17,400 nt of DNA, taken from Prado023 sp039812125. GTDB taxonomy: Bacteria > Actinomycetota > Actinomycetes > S36-B12 > CAIYMF01. Made by a program: the position numbers and the translations under genes. Location: contig JBDHZV010000049.1 in assembly GCA_039812125.1 (NCBI GenBank), positions 1-17,400 of the forward strand, written 5' to 3'. Each line of letters opens with the position of its first letter. Position 1 is the first letter of the stretch. Positions 1 through 6,676 of the stretch are shown here, one piece after another. Under the pieces are notes generated by a model. It did no database searches, had not been told where the DNA came from, and saw only the letters and a program-made list of their open reading frames with translations.

Positions 1-2507
1 CGCTCCCGGCGCTGTGCGGCGCGCAGTCGGGCAGCCCGCTCGGCCGCTGCCGCCCGCTCGAGCTGCTCCGCGCGCCCCGAGGATGCCCGGGCTCGCTCCT
101 CGCTGGTGCGCACCGCCAGGCGGGCCTCCATCTCGGCGCGCCGGGCCGACTCGGCCGCCGCGGCGGTCTCGTCCCGCTCGTCGGTCGAGGGCTCGGTGCT
201 GCCCTCCGGCTGCGCCGTGGCCAGCTCCAGGCGAGCCTGCAGCTGCGCCATGGTCTGCCGGTCAGCATCCAGCGCCTGCGTGGACGCGCCGACCATCCGG
301 TCGAGCCGCCCGGCCTCCGCGGTGGCCGCGCGGGCCCGTTGGCCCAGCGACCCGAGCTGCTCGGCGACCGCTGCCATCTCGGCGTCCGACTCGTGCAGCC
401 GGTCGAGGGCCTCGTCGGCGACGCCCGCCAGCGCGGTGCGCTGCTCACGCAGCCCGGCCAGCTCGAAGCGCAGCCGCTGCAGGTCGTGGCCGACTGCGTC
501 GAGCTCGGACTCGGCGGTGGCCAGTGAGGCCGTGACCTCGATCCGGCTGGGCTCCGCACGTGAGCCCCCCACGACCAGCCCGCGCCCGACGAGGTCGCCG
601 TCGGTGGTGACGACGCGCACTCCCGGCAGGTCAGCCACCACCTCGACCGCATCCGGCAGGGCACCGGGCACCACCGCCACCCGTTCCAGGATGGACTCGA
701 GGGCGGGCAGCAGGGCGTCGTCGGAAGTCAGGCAGTCCACCACCCAGTGCACCCCCGCGGGCAGGTCGGGCCATGCCGTCCTGTCGACCCGGCCCACCGG
801 CGTGACGATCGCCGCTCGGCCGCGGTCGCCGTCGACGAGCCACCGCACCGCCCGCAACGCCGCCGCGCCGTCCTCGGCCACCGCTGCCTCCGCGGCCACC
901 CCCAGGCCGGCCGCCACCGCCGCCTCGTAGCCGGCCCGGACGGATATCCGATCGATGATCGTCCCCACGACACCCGGCACTGCCCCGGCAGCGAGCTCGC
1001 CGGTCGCGTCGGCGACGACGACCAGGGACCCCAGCGCCTCCACCCGCGCCGCGAGGCCGGCACGCTGCCGCTCGAGGGCCGACTCCCGGGCTGTGGCCGC
1101 CGCCACCCGGGCGTCCATCTGTTCCACGGCGGCCTGGGCCGCCTCGAATCCCTCGTCGAGATCCACCTCCCCGGCGTCCAGCCCGGCGATGGAGCTCTCC
1201 AGCGCGTGGAACTCCCGCTCGGCGGCGGCGGCCCGTTCCCGGGCCTGCGTCACCTGGGCGCCGAGCCGCTCCACCTCGCCGGCGCGCGCCTCCGCCCGGG
1301 ACCGCGCGGCGGCCACCTGCCCCTGCAGCCGCACCAAGCCCTCACGGCGGTCCGCGGCCGCACGCAGGGCCGCCCGCAGCTGCTGGTCGGCCATGGCATG
1401 GGCGGCCTCGGCGGCGGTGCGCGCCGACACCGCCAGGCTCAGGGCAGATCGGCTGTCCTCGACCGCCCGGGTGAGCTCGGCCTCCTGGCGGCGCATGGTG
1501 CGGGCCTCGGCCTCGAGGTCCTCCGGGGAGCGCCCGGGCCGACGCTCCTCCTCGGGCTCCGGGGCCAGGGAGCGGACCCGCTCGGCTGCCATCCCGACGG
1601 TCCCCGCCAACCGCTCCCGCACCGACGACAGCGCGAACCATGCCTGCTGCGCGGCGACCAGCGCGGGCGCGTCAGCCAGGCCGGCAGCCTCCCGCACGGC
1701 CTCCTCAGCCTGGGCCCCGGCCAGCTCCGCCTCCACGAGCGCCCGGCGCTCGCGCATGGCGGTCTCGTCGGCGATCTCCTGCGCGTACTGGGTGCGCAGT
1801 GCCTGCAGGTCGTCGGCGAGCAGCCGCAGCGAGGCGTCGCGGACATCGGCCTGGATCACGTTGGCGCGCCTGGCCACCTCCGCCTGCTTGCCCAGGGGGG
1901 TGAGCTGGCGGCGCAGCTCCGTGGCCAGGTCCTGCACGCGGGTGAGGTTGGCCTGCATCGCATCGAGCTTGCGGACCGCACGCTCCTTGCGCTTGCGGTG
2001 CTTGAGGACCCCGGCGGCCTCCTCGACGAAGCCCCGGCGCTCCTCGGGCGTCGCGTGCAGGATCTGGTCGAGCTGGCCCTGGCCCACGATGACGTGCATC
2101 TCCCGGCCGATCCCGGAGTCGGAGAGCAGCTCCTGGACATCGAGCAGCCGGCAGGCGGTGCCGTTGATGGCGTACTCGCTCCCGCCGGACCGGAACATCG
2201 TCCGGGTGATGGTGACCTCGGCGTACTCGATGGGAAGCGCGCCATCGGTGTTGTCGATGGTCAGGGAGACCTCGGCACGGCCCAGTGGCGCGCGCCCGGA
2301 GGTGCCGGCGAAGATGACGTCCTCCATCTTGCCGCCGCGCAGGGTCTTGGCCCCCTGCTCGCCCATGACCCAGGCAAGCGCGTCGACGACGTTGGACTTG
2401 CCCGACCCGTTCGGCCCGACCACGCACGTCACACCCGGCTCGAACGCCAGGGTCGTCGACGACGCGAAGGACTTGAAGCCCTTCACGGTCAGGCTCTTCA
2501 GGTGCAC
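1..2507 (-). CDS. smc: Chromosome segregation ATPase SMC (3' end beyond window)
   Basis: SMC is the ATPase core of the condensin complex (with ScpA and ScpB) that compacts and segregates the chromosome. About 835 codons are visible, and the frame runs off the left edge, so the second coiled coil is cut and the C-terminal head with Walker B is missing. The N-terminal head starts HLKSLTVKGFKSF, with Walker A GPNGSGKSN at residues 31-39, an arginine-loop region LRGGKMEDVIF near 57-67 and the Q-loop in GREMHVIVGQGQLDQIL near 135-150. A long Glu/Ala/Arg-rich coiled coil follows, then the hinge at roughly residues 515-640 (GVVGTIIDRI, AIVTP), then the returning coil. The start is GTG at 2507, where SMC homologues begin. 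No clear Shine-Dalgarno precedes it, but a TAGGTT box lies 6 nt upstream. The small coiled-coil gene ends 53 bp upstream, so the two may be cotranscribed. Identity is certain. Confidence 0.97.
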   Translation of the reverse strand, partial: MHLKSLTVKGFKSFASSTTLAFEPGVTCVVGPNGSGKSNVVDALAWVMGEQGAKTLRGGKMEDVIFAGTSGRAPLGRAEVSLTIDNTDGALPIEYAEVTITRTMFRSGGSEYAINGTACRLLDVQELLSDSGIGREMHVIVGQGQLDQILHATPEERRGFVEEAAGVLKHRKRKERAVRKLDAMQANLTRVQDLATELRRQLTPLGKQAEVARRANVIQADVRDASLRLLADDLQALRTQYAQEIADETAMRERRALVEAELAGAQAEEAVREAAGLADAPALVAAQQAWFALSSVRERLAGTVGMAAERVRSLAPEPEEERRPGRSPEDLEAEARTMRRQEAELTRAVEDSRSALSLAVSARTAAEAAHAMADQQLRAALRAAADRREGLVRLQGQVAAARSRAEARAGEVERLGAQVTQARERAAAAEREFHALESSIAGLDAGEVDLDEGFEAAQAAVEQMDARVAAATARESALERQRAGLAARVEALGSLVVVADATGELAAGAVPGVVGTIIDRISVRAGYEAAVAAGLGVAAEAAVAEDGAAALRAVRWLVDGDRGRAAIVTPVGRVDRTAWPDLPAGVHWVVDCLTSDDALLPALESILERVAVVPGALPDAVEVVADLPGVRVVTTDGDLVGRGLVVGGSRAEPSRIEVTASLATAESELDAVGHDLQRLRFELAGLREQRTALAGVADEALDRLHESDAEMAAVAEQLGSLGQRARAATAEAGRLDRMVGASTQALDADRQTMAQLQARLELATAQPEGSTEPSTDERDETAAAAESARRAEMEARLAVRTSEERARASSGRAEQLERAAAAERAARLRAAQRRE

Positions 2508-2513
2508 AGGGGC

Positions 2514-2519
2514 AACCTA
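2514..2519 (-). promoter_or_regulatory. Candidate leaderless -10 box for smc (TAGGTT)
   Basis: On the minus strand TAGGTT is followed by 6 nt and then the smc GTG. A TANNNT hexamer 6-8 nt before a start codon is the usual layout of leaderless actinobacterial promoters, and there is no good Shine-Dalgarno here. No -35 box is obvious. Low to moderate confidence, because this rests on one hexamer. Confidence 0.35.
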
Positions 2520-2560
2520 CGCGATGCGGTTGCCGGAGCCCGGGAGCCCCGCGGTCCGCG

Positions 2561-2755
2561 CTAGACCAGCGCGTGATCCCCGACGAGGAGGGCCAGGTCG
2601 ATGGGCTCGGGGTCCAACGGGCCCATGGCAGTGGCCGTGGCCCGCAGCAGGGCGACCTCGGCCTCCAGCTCGCGCACCCGCGCCCGCAGGCTGGCCAGCT
2701 CAGCGGCCGTCCGGGGGTCCGGTGCACCCTGCCATCCGTACAGCGCCTTGCCCAC
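2561..2755 (-). CDS. Small coiled-coil protein upstream of smc (64 aa, function unknown)
   Basis: This gene encodes 64 residues. The GTG start at 2755 was chosen because GAGGAG lies 6 nt upstream; the frame is open further upstream but has no comparable ribosome site. The N-terminus GKALYGWQGAPDPR is a compact Gly/Pro/aromatic segment. It is followed by a clear heptad-repeat helix at about residues 18-41 (ELASLRARVRELEAEVALLRA) and a short acidic tail ending LALLVGDHALV. I see no signal peptide or membrane segment. I recall similar short proteins (GK-A-L-x-G-W-x-G-x-PDPR plus a coiled coil) in other actinobacteria but know no assigned function. The stop is 53 bp before smc and the orientation is the same, so co-expression with smc is likely. 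A role as an SMC or divisome partner is inference only. Confidence 0.75.
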   Translation of the reverse strand: MGKALYGWQGAPDPRTAAELASLRARVRELEAEVALLRATATAMGPLDPEPIDLALLVGDHALV

Positions 2756-2770
2756 GCGATCTCCTCTGCC

Positions 2771-2791
2771 GGGCCGGCTCCCCGCCGGCCC
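2771..2791 (-). promoter_or_regulatory. Leader hairpin before the small coiled-coil gene
   Basis: This is a perfect 8-bp inverted repeat, GGGCCGGC and GCCGGCCC, around a 5-nt loop. It lies between the candidate promoter and the GAGGAG ribosome site of the small gene, so in the transcript it would sit in the 5' leader. There is no T-run, so a classical intrinsic terminator for acyP is less likely, but read-through control cannot be excluded. Confidence 0.5.
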
Positions 2792-2795
2792 ATCA

Positions 2796-2824
2796 AGGCT
2801 GTCACCCGGGCCACGACCAGTCAA
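2796..2824 (-). promoter_or_regulatory. Candidate sigma-70 promoter for the small coiled-coil gene and smc
   Basis: On the minus strand TTGACT (2824-2819) is followed by a 17-bp spacer and CAGCCT (2801-2796). The -35 matches the consensus TTGACA in five of six positions. The -10 keeps the A and final T of TANNNT but has C in the first position. It lies in the 120-bp gap after acyP, upstream of the leader hairpin. Confidence 0.5.
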
Positions 2825-2829
2825 GCGAG

Positions 2830-2856
2830 CCGATACCTCGGCCCGATACGTGTCGG
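2830..2856. repeat. Imperfect palindrome with an extra half-site, possible operator
   Basis: CCGATACGTGTCGG (2843-2856) is a 14-bp palindrome with a single mismatched pair, centred on ACGT. A second CCGATAC half-site begins at 2830, 13 bp from the first. The element sits directly upstream of the candidate -35 box at 2819-2824. This is the usual position for an activator site, but no regulator is identified. Confidence 0.4.
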
Positions 2857-2875
2857 GGAGCGGACCCGCGTGGAC

Positions 2876-3175
2876 CTAGCGACAGGTGAACCGGCGGAAG
2901 TCCCCGTGCGCTGGGCCGAACCGGGCGCTCACGTCCTCGACCCGTCCCGGCCGGCGGATCGAGCGAGGTCCGTTGCCGCGCAACCACTCGAGGAGCTTGC
3001 GGCACTCCGGCTCGGGCCCCTCGGCGACCACGAGGACGTCGCCGTTCACCTGGTTCTCGGCCACGCCGACCAGGGACAGCGTCTGCGCGTAGGCCATGGT
3101 CGACCACCGGAAGCCCACGCCCTGCACCCATCCGCTCACTGTGGCGGTCATCCGCACCGCGTCACTGGTCTGCAC
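2876..3175 (-). CDS. acyP: Acylphosphatase
   Basis: Acylphosphatase hydrolyses the carboxyl-phosphate bond of acyl phosphates such as acetyl phosphate and 1,3-bisphosphoglycerate in the cytoplasm. The protein is 99 aa from the GTG at 3175, which has GGGAG upstream. An ATG at 3151 would give 91 aa and is a valid alternative, because the conserved domain starts right after it (MTATVSGWVQGVGFRW). The first signature, VQGVGFRW, carries the catalytic arginine. The second, GVAENQVNGDVLVVAEGP, carries the catalytic asparagine. The length fits the single-domain family. It begins 14 nt after the mutM stop, so it is very probably the last gene of the DUF177-rpmF-rnc-mutM-acyP unit. I recall the same position next to smc in other actinobacteria. 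Both catalytic residues are intact. Confidence 0.95.
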   Translation of the reverse strand: MQTSDAVRMTATVSGWVQGVGFRWSTMAYAQTLSLVGVAENQVNGDVLVVAEGPEPECRKLLEWLRGNGPRSIRRPGRVEDVSARFGPAHGDFRRFTCR

Positions 3176-3189
3176 GGCCCCAGTCTCCC

Positions 3190-4053
3190 TCAGGCTGTCG
3201 CGCGAGGCGCGGGCTGGCACTGAGGGCAGAAGTGGCTGTGCCGGTTGGCGAACCGCTCCCGGGCGACGGGGGTGCCGCACCGGCGGCACGGCCGGCCGTG
3301 GCGGCCGTACACCGCCAGGCCACGCTCGAAGTAGCCGCTGCGCCCGTTGACGTCGACGTACAGGGCGTCGAACGACGTCCCACCGGCCGCCAGGGACTCG
3401 GCCATGACGGCGCTGGCCTGCGCGAGCACCAGGCGCACCGTCGCCGCGGGCAGCCGATCGGCGCGCCGGCGCGGGTGCACCCCAGCCCGCCAGAGCGCCT
3501 CGTCGGCGTAGATGTTGCCGATCCCCGACACCAGCGACTGGTCGAGCAGCAGCCGCTTGATCTCCACCCGGTGGGAGCGCATCGCGCGGGCCACGACCGC
3601 GGCGTCGAAGTCCGCCTCGGTCGGGTCCAGCGCGATGCCCCGGACCATCAGGGGCACCGCAGCCCCGGATGCGTCGGGGACCAGCTCCGCCGCACTCACC
3701 CACCCGAAGGTGCGCTGGTCGATGAACCACAGCACCGAGTCATCGAGGTCGAAGCTCGCCCGGGCATGCCCGGGAACCGCCCCGCCCGGTGGGTCGACCC
3801 GGAACTGGCCGCTCATCCCCAGGTGCGCGGCGAGGGCAAGGTGCGCATCGTCGGTGAGCAGCCACAGGAACTTGCCGCGCCGGCCGGTGCCGACCACCTC
3901 GCGACCGGTGAGCAGGGCCGCCATCTCGTCGGCTCCCCCGGCCTGGCGGCGAACCGCACGGGGATGCAGCGCGGCCACGGTGACGAGCCGACGCCCGACT
4001 GCGTGAGCGGCCAGGCCGCGGCGGACGACCTCCACCTCCGGCAGCTCGGGCAT
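3190..4053 (-). CDS. mutM: Formamidopyrimidine-DNA glycosylase (MutM/Fpg)
   Basis: MutM is a bifunctional base-excision repair glycosylase/AP lyase that removes 8-oxoguanine and formamidopyrimidines. It is 287 aa starting at MPELPEVEVVRRGL. After Met removal, the Pro nucleophile and the following Glu are in place. The frame is open 41 codons further upstream, but that part overlaps rnc and lacks homology-like sequence. Lys61 (GRRGKFLW) is the conserved DNA-contacting lysine. The helix-two-turns-helix motif is SLVSGIGNIYADEALWRAGVHP (about 173-194). The C-terminal zinc finger is C256-x2-C259-x16-C276-x2-C279, with the conserved Arg271 inside it. It starts 16 nt after the rnc stop with only a weak ribosome site, which suggests translational coupling. 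Nothing appears broken. Confidence 0.97.
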   Translation of the reverse strand: MPELPEVEVVRRGLAAHAVGRRLVTVAALHPRAVRRQAGGADEMAALLTGREVVGTGRRGKFLWLLTDDAHLALAAHLGMSGQFRVDPPGGAVPGHARASFDLDDSVLWFIDQRTFGWVSAAELVPDASGAAVPLMVRGIALDPTEADFDAAVVARAMRSHRVEIKRLLLDQSLVSGIGNIYADEALWRAGVHPRRRADRLPAATVRLVLAQASAVMAESLAAGGTSFDALYVDVNGRSGYFERGLAVYGRHGRPCRRCGTPVARERFANRHSHFCPQCQPAPRATA

Positions 4054-4069
4054 CAGCGTGCCCGCGGGC

Positions 4070-4774
4070 TCACAGCTCGATCTCCGGGAAGGCCGCCCGC
4101 AGCGCCGCGTAGGCGTCACCGGCGGCGGCCTGCTCGGCCTCCTTCTTCGAGGCCCCGCGGCCCTCGCCGACGGCACTGCCCACCCGGACCACGGCTCGGA
4201 ACGCCTTGGCGTGGTCCGGCCCCGTCGCGGTGACCTCGTAGCTGGGCACGCCGGACCCGGTACGGGCCCCGAGCTCCTGCAGGGAGGTCTTCCAGTCCAG
4301 GCCCGCCCCCAGCGCGGCAGCGCGTTCCATCAGGTCATCGAACATCCGGTGCACCAGGGCAGCAGCCTCGTCCAGCCCCACGTCGCGGAAGACCACCCCG
4401 ATCAGTGCCTCCATGCAGTCGGCCAGGATCGAGGACTTCTCCCGCCCCCCGGTCGACTCCTCGCCACGGCCCAGCAGGAGGAACTCGCCGACGCCGAGGC
4501 GACGCGCGACCTGTGCCAGGGCCCGGGCGTTGACGACGGCGGCGCGGAACTTGGCCAGCTGGCTCTCCGGCAGGTCCGGATGTGCCCGGAACAGCGTGTC
4601 GGTGACGACCAGCCCCAGCACGGCGTCCCCGAGGAACTCCAGCCGCTCGTTGTGGGCGACGCCGCCGTTCTCGTACGCGTACGACCGGTGGGTCAGGGCA
4701 TGGCGAAGCGCCTGGGGGTCGATCGCAACCCCCAGGCGCGCGGCCAGGACCTCGACGTCCTCACGCCCACCCAT
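4070..4774 (-). CDS. rnc: Ribonuclease III
   Basis: RNase III cleaves double-stranded RNA, including the rRNA precursor stems, which fits its place behind a ribosomal-protein gene. It is 234 aa. The signature NERLEFLGDAVLG spans residues 42-54 with the metal ligands Glu46 and Asp50. The second pair, Asp119 and Glu122, lies in SSILADCMEALIG. The C-terminal double-stranded RNA-binding domain runs from about residue 160 (DWKTSLQELGARTGSGVPSY) to GASKKEAEQAAAGDAY near 208-222. The ATG at 4774 begins 6 nt after the rpmF stop and has no strong Shine-Dalgarno, so coupling to rpmF translation is likely. The length and all catalytic positions are normal. Confidence 0.97.
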   Translation of the reverse strand: MGGREDVEVLAARLGVAIDPQALRHALTHRSYAYENGGVAHNERLEFLGDAVLGLVVTDTLFRAHPDLPESQLAKFRAAVVNARALAQVARRLGVGEFLLLGRGEESTGGREKSSILADCMEALIGVVFRDVGLDEAAALVHRMFDDLMERAAALGAGLDWKTSLQELGARTGSGVPSYEVTATGPDHAKAFRAVVRVGSAVGEGRGASKKEAEQAAAGDAYAALRAAFPEIEL

Positions 4775-4780
4775 CGCGGG

Positions 4781-4954
4781 TCAGACGTCGAGGACCTGGC
4801 GCTTCGCGTAGGTGCCGCACGTCGGGCAGGCCGTGTGCGGCAGCTTCGGCGACTTGCACCGGTCGCAGGCCACCAGCGTCATCGGGGCGGCCTTCCACTG
4901 CGCGCGACGCGAGCGCGTGTTGGACCGGGACGTCTTCCGCTTCGGAACAGCCAC
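4781..4954 (-). CDS. rpmF: 50S ribosomal protein L32
   Basis: L32 is a small protein of the large ribosomal subunit. It is 57 aa, starting MAVPKRKTSRSNTRSRRAQWK and ending KRQVLDV. It has four cysteines in two CxxC pairs (CDRC at residues 30-33 and CPTC at 43-46), the zinc-binding form rather than the zinc-free paralogue. The start is GTG, with AGGA about 8-10 nt upstream inside the end of the DUF177 gene. The DUF177 stop TGA and this GTG are separated by one nucleotide, the tight arrangement known for yceD-rpmF pairs in many bacteria. Confidence 0.96.
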   Translation of the reverse strand: MAVPKRKTSRSNTRSRRAQWKAAPMTLVACDRCKSPKLPHTACPTCGTYAKRQVLDV

Positions 4955-4955
4955 G

Positions 4956-5492
4956 TCAGTCTTCCTTCTGAGTCGTCTCCAGACCGGACAGGCCGGCCCA
5001 GCGGGGGTCTATCACCTCGTGCGCGTGACCGAGGTCGTCGGCGAGCCGGGCACCGCACTGGATGCACAGGCCCGGACAGTCCTGGGAGCACAGCGGGGCC
5101 AGGGGCAGCGCCAGCACGACCGCGTCCCGAACCACGGGCTCGAGATCGAGCAGGTCCCCGTCCAGGACGGGCAGCTCCTCGCCATCGGGTCCAGGCTCGT
5201 TGACGAACAGCTCGCTGAACGCCACCGTCTCGTCCCACTCCACGGGGTCCAGGCAGCGGGCGCACTCCCCGACCACAGTCACCGACGCGGTTCCCGAGGC
5301 CAGCACGCCCTCCACCACGGACTCCAGCCGGACGGACAGCTCCAGGTCGGAGCCCTCCGCGACCACGGCCACACCCGCACCCAGGTCACCAGGGGCGGGT
5401 ACGGTCCGGTCCACCTCCAGCATCGAGCCTGCGCGGCGGCCCAGTTCCCGGATGTCGAGCACCAGCGGGTCGCGCGGATCGAGCGTGGACAT
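4956..5492 (-). CDS. DUF177 (YceD-like) zinc-cysteine protein linked to large-subunit rRNA
   Basis: The protein has 178 aa from the ATG at 5492, which has GGAAAGG just upstream. A GTG at 5516 would add eight residues and is less likely. After an N-terminal beta-rich region (PLVLDIRELGRRAG, DLELSVRLESVVEGVLASG) comes the typical DUF177 pattern: CARCLDP in the middle and, later, a cysteine cluster CSQDCPGLCIQCG. These cysteines probably bind zinc. The acidic FVNEPGPDGEELPVLDGDLLDLEP segment is also typical. Family members in Escherichia coli and plants are reported to affect 23S rRNA accumulation, and the gene is nearly always next to rpmF, as here (1 nt gap). The biochemical role is not established. 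It heads the rpmF-rnc-mutM-acyP unit and has its own candidate promoter and leader hairpin. Confidence 0.92.
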   Translation of the reverse strand: MSTLDPRDPLVLDIRELGRRAGSMLEVDRTVPAPGDLGAGVAVVAEGSDLELSVRLESVVEGVLASGTASVTVVGECARCLDPVEWDETVAFSELFVNEPGPDGEELPVLDGDLLDLEPVVRDAVVLALPLAPLCSQDCPGLCIQCGARLADDLGHAHEVIDPRWAGLSGLETTQKED

Positions 5493-5520
5493 GGGCCTTT
5501 CCCGGTGGAAGCACACAAGA

Positions 5521-5539
5521 GGCCCTCGCCGTGAGGGCC
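5521..5539 (-). promoter_or_regulatory. 5' leader hairpin of the DUF177-rpmF operon
   Basis: GGCCCTC and GAGGGCC form a perfect 7-bp stem with a 5-nt loop. The hairpin falls immediately downstream of the candidate -10 at 5548-5553, so it would be at the very 5' end of the transcript. Its 3' arm GGGCC is also complementary to the GGCCC next to the DUF177 start (5493-5497), so two exclusive folds are conceivable. It has no U-tract. A role as sepIVA terminator is the alternative. Confidence 0.45.
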
Positions 5540-5547
5540 ACCGGCAC

Positions 5548-5577
5548 AGGGTAGCGCAGGGCCGCGGCCGCGACGAA
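5548..5577 (-). promoter_or_regulatory. Candidate promoter for DUF177-rpmF-rnc-mutM-acyP
   Basis: On the minus strand TACCCT (5553-5548) is a good TANNNT -10 box in otherwise very GC-rich sequence. A weak -35 (TTCGTC, 5577-5572) stands 18 bp upstream. It lies in the 103-bp gap after the sepIVA-like stop and would start transcription about 50 nt before the DUF177 ATG. Confidence 0.45.
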
Positions 5578-5595
5578 ATGCCCGCGCGGTACGGC

Positions 5596-6165
5596 TCAGG
5601 CGCCCGGCTCGTCCAGGGCGACCGGCCCGAACCGCTCCCGGATCCGCTCGCGACCGCGTTGGATGGTTCCCAGTGTCTTGGCCAGCGTGGCCTCGAAGGC
5701 CGCGAGCTTGGCCTCCACGTACTGGTCGACCTCGCGCGAGTACTGCTCGGACTCCCGGCGACTGGCCTCCGCCTCGGCGCGGGCCTGCTCCCGGATCACC
5801 TCCGCGTCGCCCAGGGCGACCTGCAGGACCTCGTGGGTCGAGACCAGGTGCGCCTGCTGCGCCTGGGCCTGCGCGACGATGCCGTCGGCCTCCTGGGTCG
5901 CCTGGGCGATGATCCGCTCGGCCTCGCGGTAGCCCTCCTCGACCACGCCCACCCGGTCGGCCAGCAGCTCCTCCGCCTCCTGGACGGCGGTCGGCAGCAT
6001 CTGGCGAAGCGCGTCGAGCAGGTCGAGCATCTCGTTGCGGCTCACGACGCACTTGTCCGACATGGGCATCGCCCGCGCCGCCTCGATGATGTCGGACAGC
6101 TCGTCGAGGACGTCGTAGACGTCGGCGGTCCGCGGGTCCATCTCGCGGGTGGCGTCCTGGCTCAC
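5596..6165 (-). CDS. DivIVA-like coiled-coil septation protein (SepIVA-type)
   Basis: This is a 189-aa protein dominated by a charged coiled coil. The N-terminal part, TADVYDVLDELSDIIEAAR, then VVSRNEMLDLLDALRQMLP (about 40-58), followed by EAEELLADRVGVVEEGYREAERIIAQA and a long Glu/Gln/Ala/Arg helix to about residue 150, matches my recollection of mycobacterial SepIVA (Rv2927c in M. tuberculosis). That DivIVA-domain protein is needed for septation and lies in the same neighbourhood beside DUF177. It lacks membrane segments, so it is probably a cytoplasmic scaffold recruited to the septum or the intracellular membrane domain. The start is GTG at 6165 with AGGAG 8 nt upstream. coaD ends 31 nt before it. 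Assignment to the DivIVA/SepIVA class is strong. Function in this organism is inferred. Confidence 0.85.
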   Translation of the reverse strand: MSQDATREMDPRTADVYDVLDELSDIIEAARAMPMSDKCVVSRNEMLDLLDALRQMLPTAVQEAEELLADRVGVVEEGYREAERIIAQATQEADGIVAQAQAQQAHLVSTHEVLQVALGDAEVIREQARAEAEASRRESEQYSREVDQYVEAKLAAFEATLAKTLGTIQRGRERIRERFGPVALDEPGA

Positions 6166-6196
6166 GGTGGCGGCTCCTCGGAGGTCGGGCTTGGTC

Positions 6197-6676
6197 TCAC
6201 GCAGTTGCGAGCTTGTCCAGCAGCGCCGCGTGCACGGTGCCCGGGATCAGCCCGCTGACGTCCCCACCATACGTGGCCACCTCCTTGACCAAGGAGGAGG
6301 ACAGGTACGAGTACAGCGGGTTGGTGGAGATGAACAGCGTCTCGATGCCTGCCAGGCCGTGGTTCATCTGGGCCATCTGCAGCTCGTAGTCGAAGTCGGT
6401 GATCGCGCGAAGCCCCTTGACGATGGCACTGATGCCGTGATCGCGGCAGTAGTCGACGAGCAGCCCATGGAAGCTGTCGATGCGCAGGTTCGGCACCGAG
6501 CCGAGCTCCCCGCGCAGCAGCTCGATGCGTTCCTCGACGGTGAACATCGACGACTTGCGCTTGTTCACCAGCACCGCGACGGTGACCTCGTCGAACAGGG
6601 CGGCAGCCCGGAAGAACACGTCGATGTGCCCGTTTGTCACCGGGTCGAACGAGCCGGGGCAGACCGCTCGGCGCAT
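6197..6676 (-). CDS. coaD: Phosphopantetheine adenylyltransferase
   Basis: CoaD transfers AMP from ATP to 4'-phosphopantetheine, giving dephospho-CoA, the penultimate step of CoA synthesis. It is 159 aa, the normal length. The nucleotidyltransferase motif PGSFDPVTNGH is at residues 7-17. KGLRAITDFDYELQMAQMN and ISTNPLYSYLSSSLVKEVA carry the phosphopantetheine- and ATP-binding residues. The ATG overlaps the rsmD stop by one base (TGATG), with GAGGAG upstream inside rsmD, so translation is coupled. The rsmD-coaD pair is a widespread operon arrangement. Confidence 0.97.
   Translation of the reverse strand: MRRAVCPGSFDPVTNGHIDVFFRAAALFDEVTVAVLVNKRKSSMFTVEERIELLRGELGSVPNLRIDSFHGLLVDYCRDHGISAIVKGLRAITDFDYELQMAQMNHGLAGIETLFISTNPLYSYLSSSLVKEVATYGGDVSGLIPGTVHAALLDKLATA

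Noticed and set aside
747..2889. Long plus-strand frames (605 and 644 codons) opposite smc.
   Set aside because: Low-complexity Arg/Ser/Ala or Gly/His composition, no motifs, and full overlap with intact smc.
4054..4176. N-terminal extension of MutM by 41 residues.
   Set aside because: MutM needs Pro as the residue after Met, and MPELPEVE gives exactly that. The extension is Arg/Pro-rich noise overlapping rnc.
3232..5203. Plus-strand frames of 333 and 381 codons opposite mutM, rnc and rpmF.
   Set aside because: They are mirror frames of well-supported genes and have no recognisable domain.
5521..5539. Hairpin read as the terminator of the sepIVA-like gene.
   Set aside because: It lies downstream of a good candidate -10 box for DUF177 and has no U-tract, so a leader element fits better. 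Not fully excluded.
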